64,000 bases of DNA from DASUPK01 sp963782345 (lineage in GTDB: Bacteria > Actinomycetota > Thermoleophilia > Solirubrobacterales > 70-9). The position numbers were made by a program, and so were the translations under genes. The notes beneath the pieces were generated by a model that saw nothing but the letters and a program-made list of their open reading frames with translations, had not been told where the DNA came from and did no database searches. Location of the stretch: the NCBI GenBank assembly GCA_963782345.1, contig CAWAJF010000003.1, forward strand, positions 124,001 through 188,000, read 5' to 3'. Of this stretch, positions 59,043 through 64,000 are shown piece after piece (within the stretch, counting starts at the first letter, position 1; each line of letters opens with the position of its first letter).

Positions 59043-59062
59043 GCGATGTCGGAGGAGAACGT
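59013..59062 (+). repeat. Junction repeat 1 (shared with 59406-59455)
   Basis: 50 nt covering the last codons of copy 1, the three-base gap and the first codons of copy 2. It matches 59406-59455 at 49 of 50 positions. The 3' 24 nt recur before copy 1 (58625-58648) and the first 26 nt at the end of copy 3 (59805-59830). Confidence 0.85.
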
Positions 59063-59435
59063 CGAGTTCGTGCGGCGAGCGATTGATGCTTGGAACCGCG
59101 GCGAGCTCGACCCAGAGGAGGCCTATCACCCGGATGTCGAATTTCTGCCCCGTCGGGCCGCCACGGAGGGTGGGTATCACGGGCTTTCGGGCATCGAAGC
59201 TTTCGTCTCCGACACCTTCGAGGTCTTCGACAAGTTCGAGCTGAACTACGAGTTCACCGATCTCGGCGAGTGGGTGCTCGCCTGGGGCACCATCCATGTG
59301 CGAGCGAGAGGCAGCGGCTTGGAGACGGACATCCAAACCGGCGGCCTCATCGAGTTCCGGAACGGGAAGATCGTGCGCTGGGAGGACTTTGGCTCGAAAG
59401 ACAAAGCCCTCGAAGCCGCCGGGCTGTCGGAGTAG
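59046..59435 (+). CDS. SnoaL-like protein, tandem copy 2
   Basis: 129 residues. MSEENVEFVRRAIDAWNRGE, 'YHPDVEFLPRRA', 'LIEFRNGKIVRWEDFGSKD', ending 'ALEAAGLSE'. NTF2-like fold as for its neighbours. The interior is diverged from copies 1 and 3 while the N- and C-terminal codons are nearly identical at DNA level. It starts three bases after copy 1 stops. Confidence 0.82.
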   Translation: MSEENVEFVRRAIDAWNRGELDPEEAYHPDVEFLPRRAATEGGYHGLSGIEAFVSDTFEVFDKFELNYEFTDLGEWVLAWGTIHVRARGSGLETDIQTGGLIEFRNGKIVRWEDFGSKDKALEAAGLSE

Positions 59436-59455
59436 GCGATGTCGGAGGAGAACGT
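59406..59455 (+). repeat. Junction repeat 2 (shared with 59013-59062)
   Basis: 50 nt spanning the end of copy 2, the three-base gap and the start of copy 3. It differs from junction repeat 1 at a single base (TAG versus TAA stop). Confidence 0.85.
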
Positions 59456-59834
59456 GAAGGTTGTGCGCCGTGGCTTCGAAGCCTTCCAGCGAGGCGGACC
59501 CGAGGCGATGCTCGTCGAGCTGTTCAGCGACGACGTCATCACCTACCGCAATGACCCGGACGGAGCGACCCTCCATGGCAAGGCGGGATTCCGCGACGCC
59601 GTCGCCGACTGGACGGAGGATTTCAGCGACTGGCAGGTGCTTCCCCAGGAGTTCACCGATCTGGGCGAGCGGATCCTGGTTCGGGTCCTCCAAATAGCGC
59701 AAGGGAAAAACAGCGGCGTCCGTGTGGAGGAGGACTGGTGGTTCCTCTTCGAGGTGACCGATAGCAAGGTGTCGAAGATCAGCTTCTATTCCGACCCCGC
59801 CGAGGCCCTCGAAGCCGCCGGGCTGTCGGGATAG
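59439..59834 (+). CDS. SnoaL-like protein, tandem copy 3
   Basis: 131 residues. MSEENVKVVRRGFEAFQRGG, 'YRNDPDGATLHGKAGFRDAV', a Trp-rich 'EDWWFLFEVTDSKV', ending 'ALEAAGLSG'. Same fold. It ends the tandem array 47 bp before the convergent GFA gene. Confidence 0.82.
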   Translation: MSEENVKVVRRGFEAFQRGGPEAMLVELFSDDVITYRNDPDGATLHGKAGFRDAVADWTEDFSDWQVLPQEFTDLGERILVRVLQIAQGKNSGVRVEEDWWFLFEVTDSKVSKISFYSDPAEALEAAGLSG

Positions 59835-59881
59835 CCGCTCCTCGTCCAAAGCGGCGCCGGAGATCCCGGCCGGTCGCGCTG

Positions 59882-60319
59882 CTACTCGGGGAGCGTCTCG
59901 CCCGAGCCGCCCAGCTCTTCGGGGAAGTCCTTGAGCTTGGGGAGGCCATCCTTCATGGGCAGCACTGTCGACTCGTAATTGACGTGCACCCCAGGTTCAA
60001 ACGGAAATTTAGGGATCGTCGCCGCGTAGACGTCGACCAGACCCCACTGCGGGTGCCGGGTCAGCAGATGACCGCCGCAGGCCTTGCACCACTGCCGGTA
60101 GCTCCGCTCGTTCTTGTTGTACTCGCCGATTTGGTCTTCTCCCTCGGTCACCTTGACCGCCTCGGGCTTCCAGAGCGTGAATGCGTTGACCGGGCCGGCG
60201 GACCAGCTTCTGCACGCGGCGCAATGGCAGTAGCCAGCGCCCTCCGGATCGCCCGTGACTTCAATCGTGACGGCGCCGCAGTAGCACTGCCCTTTGAAGG
60301 TCTTTTCATCCTGGCTCAT
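59882..60319 (-). CDS. GFA-family zinc protein (glutathione-dependent formaldehyde-activating-like)
   Basis: 145 residues. Zinc-binding Cys pattern: 'GQCYCGAV', 'GYCHCAACRSWSAG' and 'WCKACGGHLLTRHP', all the CENP-V/GFA ligands. Despite the family name, most members do not demonstrably act on formaldehyde. Soluble. Single gene between the SnoaL array and the IS30 element. Confidence 0.88.
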   Translation of the reverse strand: MSQDEKTFKGQCYCGAVTIEVTGDPEGAGYCHCAACRSWSAGPVNAFTLWKPEAVKVTEGEDQIGEYNKNERSYRQWCKACGGHLLTRHPQWGLVDVYAATIPKFPFEPGVHVNYESTVLPMKDGLPKLKDFPEELGGSGETLPE

Positions 60320-60413
60320 GAGTTTCTCCGTCCGCTCGAGGTCTCGTCGTGACGTAGCCCAGGCAGTATCCCGCTCAAAGCGCCGCTTCTCGTGGTGGTC
60401 TCAAACCACCGCC

Positions 60414-61715
60414 GCACCACCCGAGAGAGTCAGCGACTTCGCTGACCAACGATGGAGGTGCGGAGATGCCAAAGGGCCACTACCTGACCGAGGCCGTCAA
60501 GGATGCGATCTGGGAGCTGCGAGCGGAGGGGCTGAGCGATCGCGAGATCGGGCGCCGGCTCGGCCTTGCCCGCGGGACCGTGAGCGACCACCTGGCGAGA
60601 GCGGGAGGCATCCGGCCGAGGGCCCGTCGGCGCCCCGAGCGCTGCCTGAGCTTGGAGGAGCGCGAGGAGATCTCCCGCGCGATCGCCCGCGATCGCTCGG
60701 CCCGCGCCATCGCCCGGGCCCTTCGCCGTTCCCACACCACGATCGCCCGGGAGATCGACCGCTGCGGCGGCCGTCGGCGCTACCGCGCCCACACGGCAGA
60801 CCGCGAGGCCTCAAGGAGGGCGCGGAGGCCGCGACCGACGAAGTTCGAGCTCTGCCCGCAGCTGCGCCGGCTCGTCTCAGAGCGGCTTCGAGCCGACTAC
60901 TCCCCCGAGCAGATCGCCGGCTGGCTCAGAATCCAATACCCCGACAATGAGGAGATGCGGGTCTCGCACGAGACGATCTACCGCGCCCTCTACGTCCAGG
61001 CGCGGGGGACGCTCAAGCGAGAGCTCACCCACCACCTCAGAAGGGGCCGGCAGAGGCGATATGCCCGCTCGCAGTCGTCAAAGCGCCAGGGCCAGGGCAA
61101 GCTCACCGGGATGGTGATGATCTCCGAGCGCCCGCCGGAGGTCGCAGACCGCGCGGTCCCCGGCCACTGGGAGGGCGACCTCCTGATCGGGACGCGAGCG
61201 AACGCGATCGCGACCCTGGTCGAGCGCTCCACCCGCTACTGCCAGCTCGTCGCCCTGCCCGAGGGGACCGGCGCCGTCGAGGTCGCAGATGCGCTCAAGG
61301 CGAGCATCGCCACCCTGCCGGCCCAGCTTCGCCGCTCGCTCACCTGGGACCAGGGCTCGGAGATGGCGGAGCACCGGCGCTTCTCGGTCGAGGCCGGTCT
61401 GCCGGTCTACTTCTGCGACCCCCGAAGCCCCTGGCAGCGGGGCTCGAACGAGAACACCAACGGCCTCCTTCGCCAGTACTTCCCGAAGGGCAAGAGCCTC
61501 GCCGGGGTGAGCCAGGAGCGCCTCGACGAGGTCGCCGCAAAGCTCAACGGCCGGCCGCGAGAGACGCTCGGCTTTCGGACCCCGGCCGAGAAGCTCACCG
61601 AGCTGATCGAGGGTCTCGAGGGGACCGGCGCCGAGCGCTGACTCGCTTCGGCCTACGGCCTTCGCTCGACAGCGCTCGGACTAGATGAGACGATGCGAGA
61701 CGTCAGGGGTGGTGC
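60414..61715 (+). mobile_element. IS30-family element (ends tentative)
   Basis: The IS30-type transposase gene is flanked by GCACCACCC (60414-60422) and GGGTGGTGC (61707-61715), a nine-base inverted repeat that may mark the ends. Just outside the left end is GGTGGTCTCAAACCACC, a small hairpin. The total of 1.3 kb fits the family. No target duplication was identified. Confidence 0.55.
60466..61641 (+). CDS. IS30-family transposase
   Basis: 391 residues. N-terminal HTH (residues 5-45, 'GLSDREIGRRLGLARGTVSDHL') and a second one ('RSARAIARALRRSHTTIAREI'). DDE catalytic core: Asp in 'GHWEGDLLIG', Asp in 'TWDQGSEM' and Glu in 'NENTNGLLRQYFPKG'. Full length and intact, so it is possibly active. Confidence 0.93.
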   Translation: MPKGHYLTEAVKDAIWELRAEGLSDREIGRRLGLARGTVSDHLARAGGIRPRARRRPERCLSLEEREEISRAIARDRSARAIARALRRSHTTIAREIDRCGGRRRYRAHTADREASRRARRPRPTKFELCPQLRRLVSERLRADYSPEQIAGWLRIQYPDNEEMRVSHETIYRALYVQARGTLKRELTHHLRRGRQRRYARSQSSKRQGQGKLTGMVMISERPPEVADRAVPGHWEGDLLIGTRANAIATLVERSTRYCQLVALPEGTGAVEVADALKASIATLPAQLRRSLTWDQGSEMAEHRRFSVEAGLPVYFCDPRSPWQRGSNENTNGLLRQYFPKGKSLAGVSQERLDEVAAKLNGRPRETLGFRTPAEKLTELIEGLEGTGAER

Positions 61716-61874
61716 ATTGACCGGTTGAGGTCAAGGTCCAAAGCGGCTATTCGGGGAGCCCTCTCCCAGCGGCCGAGAGTCCCGCATTCACACGAAAGCA
61801 GGAGCCCAGGCTTGCAAGAGCCGGCTCGCAGACGCTAGGTTTCCCACAACGATCCAGCTAGAGGGAGGATTGAG

Positions 61875-62822
61875 ATGCGGCGACGGTCCGGGAGTAGGGT
61901 TCACTCGGCAGGTCGGGGACGGCACACCTTGAAGCGCTTCGCGCTCGCTGGATCGCTTGCCGCGCTCTCGCTGGCCGCGAGCGCCTCGCCGGCCCCAGCT
62001 TCCGTGACGATCGGTCAGCTCGCCCCCGGTGTACCGACAACCACCTGCGGCAACACGGACTACGATGGCCTGCAGGCCAGCATTACCTCGGGCACCAGCT
62101 ACGTCGTCCCGGCAGCCGGAACGCTCACCTCCTGGAGCCACAATGCCCGCGCCGCCAGCGGCCAGCAGCTGACGATGAAGATTTTCCGCAAGGTCGCCGA
62201 CCCGGCGACCTACCAGGTCGTCGGCCACGACGGGCCTCGGAATCTGACCGGGGGAGTCCTCAACACGTTCCCGACCAACATCGCCGTGCAGCCCGGCGAC
62301 GTGCTCGGGCTCAACATTCGCTCACCGACTGCCACCGCGTGCGGCTTCGCAGCCGCTCCCGGGGACACGATTCTCATCCATGGGACCGCTCCGGATGGCA
62401 CCTCGGTCCCTGGCCTGCCGGATGGCGACTCCGGTGCCTTCGATACGCCCAACGACAGCGCCAGACTCAACATCAGCGCCGTCGTCGAGCCCACCAACTC
62501 CTTCACCCTCGGCAAGCCGAAGCTGAACAAGAAGAAGGGGACCGCGGTGCTCAAGGTGAGCGTCCCCAACTCCGGCACGGTCGTGCTGGGCGGCAAGGGC
62601 GTGAAGCCGGCTACCGCCTCAGGGGCGGTGATCGCCAAGACCGTCGACGCTCCGGGCACCGTGAAACTGGTGGTCAAGGCGAAGGGCAAGAAGCAAAAGC
62701 GCAAGCTGAAGAACAAGGGCAAGGTCGGGCTGAAGGCGAAGGTCACCTACACCCCGACCGGCGGCGATCCCAACACGCAGTCGAAGAAGCTGAAGCTGAA
62801 GCTAAAGCGCAAGAAGGGTTAG
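61875..62822 (+). CDS. Secreted beta-sandwich protein with Lys-rich C-terminus
   Basis: 315 residues from ATG 61875; a TTG at 61929 would give a cleaner signal peptide (LKRFALAGSLAALSLAASA). Residues 45-215 form a beta-sandwich with two Cys that could pair, like a secreted binding domain. Residues 216-305 repeat 'KxLKLKVKxxGK' patterns and a Gly-Thr beta segment, ending in 'KKLKLKLKRKKG'. Third exported Lys-tailed protein of the window. No sorting motif. The tail may bind teichoic or other anionic polymers. Confidence 0.78.
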   Translation: MRRRSGSRVHSAGRGRHTLKRFALAGSLAALSLAASASPAPASVTIGQLAPGVPTTTCGNTDYDGLQASITSGTSYVVPAAGTLTSWSHNARAASGQQLTMKIFRKVADPATYQVVGHDGPRNLTGGVLNTFPTNIAVQPGDVLGLNIRSPTATACGFAAAPGDTILIHGTAPDGTSVPGLPDGDSGAFDTPNDSARLNISAVVEPTNSFTLGKPKLNKKKGTAVLKVSVPNSGTVVLGGKGVKPATASGAVIAKTVDAPGTVKLVVKAKGKKQKRKLKNKGKVGLKAKVTYTPTGGDPNTQSKKLKLKLKRKKG

Positions 62823-62847
62823 TTCTCGCTGTCGCTTCGCGCGAGAA
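62823..62847. terminator. Weak hairpin after the Lys-tailed gene
   Basis: TTCTCGC and GCGAGAA form a seven-base stem with an 11-nt loop directly after the stop codon. No T-run. Confidence 0.35.
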
Positions 62848-62880
62848 GGCGAGCGTCAGCTCAAGACCGCTGCTTTCTCT

Positions 62881-64000
62881 TTGAAGAAGACCCAGCTGTC
62901 AAGGGGGTGACCTTCCCCCGGTCGCAGGTGTTGTCGTGCCGCTCCCAGCTGGTGGATGAGTTGAGCTCATTTCTCTTTCGGCGCTCGGGGCGCAGATCGT
63001 TCCTGGGAGCTGCCTCGGCCGCTCAATTCCATGCGGGACCGTCAGGCGGTCAGAAAGCAGCGGGAGTTCGCCGGGGCAGGTTGGTGAGGCTTGAAGGGCT
63101 CATCGCGGCTCAGAATGTGCCAGGCCGCGATCAGGAGCTTGCGGGCGACCGCCGACTTCGCCGGGTTCTTGCCGTGGCGGGCGCTCACCCGCAGGTAGTG
63201 GGCGTGCCAGGGGTTGGCGGGGCGCCAGGCCTGGTGGGCGGCCTCGACCGCCGCCCAGCGCAGGGTCCGCGAGCCGGCCTTCGAGAGCGCGCCGGTCGCC
63301 GAGCGCTCGCCGGACTGGCTGATTCGAGGCGCCAGGCCCGCGTAGCCGATCAGCTTTCCAGGCCCCGGAAAGCGGGAGACCTCGCCGATCTCGGCGGCGA
63401 AGGTGAGGCTGAGCAGCGGGCCCACCCCCGGGATCGTCGCCAGCAGGCTCGCCCGCTCGTCTGATCTTGCGAGCGGGCCCAGCTCGCGGTCGATCGGGTC
63501 GATCCGCCGATCCATCTCGGCGGCAAGCTCGAGCAGCTCCACGATTGAGTCCCGCCAGACCTCGGGAACTCCCCGGCGTTCCAAGAGCGCCATCGCATCC
63601 GGCTTTCGCAAGCGAGAGTGGGAGATCCGCAGTCCGAACTGGGTGAGCAGCCCGAAGATCCGGTTGCGAGCGGAGGTGCGGGCCTTCACCAGGTGCGCTC
63701 GCCGGCGCAGGCGCTCCCGGAGCGCCCGGTCCTCGATCGAGGGAACCCAGAGCTCGGGGACCAGGTCTCGCCGGCAGAGCTCGGCCAGCACCCGGGCGTC
63801 GACCTTGTCGGTCTTGCAGGCGAGCGGGGCGACGTCTCTGACCTTGCGGGCGTGGGCGACCTGGACCTGCCAGCCCGAGGCCTCGAGCCGGTCGCGGACC
63901 CAGACCGCGCCGCTCATCATCTCGACGCAGCCCGAGGCCTCGGTGCCGAGCTCCAAGACCAACCTGGCGAGCCCGTCTTCATTGGCCGGGATCAGCCCCT
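62881..64000 (-). mobile_element. Second IS110-type element, left part outside window
   Basis: The transposase gene runs off the window. Downstream of its stop, 62881-62892 reads TTGAAGAAGACC, close to the 13-base end of the first element (ATGAAGAAGGACC), and leaves about 150 nt of noncoding right end, again as in IS1111-type elements. Confidence 0.6.
63042..64000 (-). CDS. IS110-family transposase (N-terminus outside window)
   Basis: The frame is open to the window edge, so the start and first catalytic Asp are missing. Visible: Glu in 'CVEMMSGA', 'CKTDKVDARVLAEL' with two Asp, then the C-terminal transposase_20 domain 'ATIPGVGPLLSLTFAAEIGE' and 'SRFPGPGKLIGYAGLAPR'. Clearly divergent from the first copy (57302-58342), so not a recent duplicate. 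Confidence 0.9.
   Translation of the reverse strand, partial: GLIPANEDGLARLVLELGTEASGCVEMMSGAVWVRDRLEASGWQVQVAHARKVRDVAPLACKTDKVDARVLAELCRRDLVPELWVPSIEDRALRERLRRRAHLVKARTSARNRIFGLLTQFGLRISHSRLRKPDAMALLERRGVPEVWRDSIVELLELAAEMDRRIDPIDRELGPLARSDERASLLATIPGVGPLLSLTFAAEIGEVSRFPGPGKLIGYAGLAPRISQSGERSATGALSKAGSRTLRWAAVEAAHQAWRPANPWHAHYLRVSARHGKNPAKSAVARKLLIAAWHILSRDEPFKPHQPAPANSRCFLTA

Noticed and set aside
59013..59455. Junction repeats as a CRISPR array
   Set aside because: Spacing of about 390 bp with coding sequence between, no short spacers and no cas genes.
1..64000. rRNA genes, phage or integrase-bearing genomic island
   Set aside because: No rRNA-like sequence, integrase, capsid or att duplication was recognised near the three tRNAs.

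Overview
The window is high-GC (mostly about 68-70% G+C by eye), densely packed DNA. GTG starts are common and TTG or CTG starts occasional, and overlapping ATGA/GTGA/TGATG junctions are frequent. Actinobacterial-type cytochrome oxidase and heme A genes, sortase-type LAxTG anchoring, SCP2-R2 fusions and tandem SnoaL-like proteins starting MSEENV point to an actinobacterium, most likely class Thermoleophilia (Solirubrobacterales or a relative). That placement is inferred from gene content, not from a marker gene.

Bases 1-2665 hold an exported Lys-tailed protein (5' end outside the window), a lipoprotein, a zinc-ribbon protein and a GT4 glycosyltransferase. Bases 2689-15359 form a respiratory island. 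A canonical aa3 oxidase operon (ctaC-ctaD-[two-domain stress-like protein]-ctaE) runs on the + strand. A di-heme lipoprotein cytochrome c and a second operon run on the - strand. That second operon encodes a CoxII-like protein, a CoxI-like protein, ctaA, ctaB and two tiny membrane proteins. The CoxII-like protein has lost nearly all CuA ligands and the CoxI-like protein has lost all six heme/copper histidines. This apparently metal-free oxidase paralogue pair, made together with the heme A synthesis enzymes, is the most striking content of the window.

Bases 15458-38274 are catabolic and regulatory: an SCP2-SCP2-R2-like diiron fusion, an M1 peptidase, a benzoylformate-decarboxylase-like enzyme with an FAD/Fe-S 2-hydroxyacid dehydrogenase, a PAS-GGDEF-EAL protein, a PAP2 phosphatase, a flippase-like protein, thioredoxin reductase, a P450 with its TetR regulator and a palindromic operator, fatty-acid/aromatic CoA enzymes (3-hydroxyacyl-CoA dehydrogenase, acyl-CoA dehydrogenase, thiolase), and a sortase-type surface protein. 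Bases 38415-50107 are housekeeping and accessory: rhodanese, RibD-like reductase with an MFS pump and TetR, a four-gene block (cobalamin adenosyltransferase, OsmC, SDR, Nudix), DUF1015, an HTH gene running into tRNA-Pro, a decayed Lys-tailed gene, and an epimerase, acetolactate decarboxylase and hydroxylase operon.

Bases 50224-64000 are accessory and increasingly mobile: a beta-helix secreted protein, tRNA-Arg, a secreted lipase, tRNA-His, a broken Rieske gene, small unknown proteins, a Gly-rich/collagen-like secreted protein, an IS110/IS1111-type element with 13-bp inverted ends, three tandem SnoaL-like genes joined by almost identical 50-nt junctions, a GFA protein, an IS30-type element, another Lys-tailed exported protein, and a second IS110-type transposase running off the window end. 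No rRNA genes and no CRISPR array were seen.
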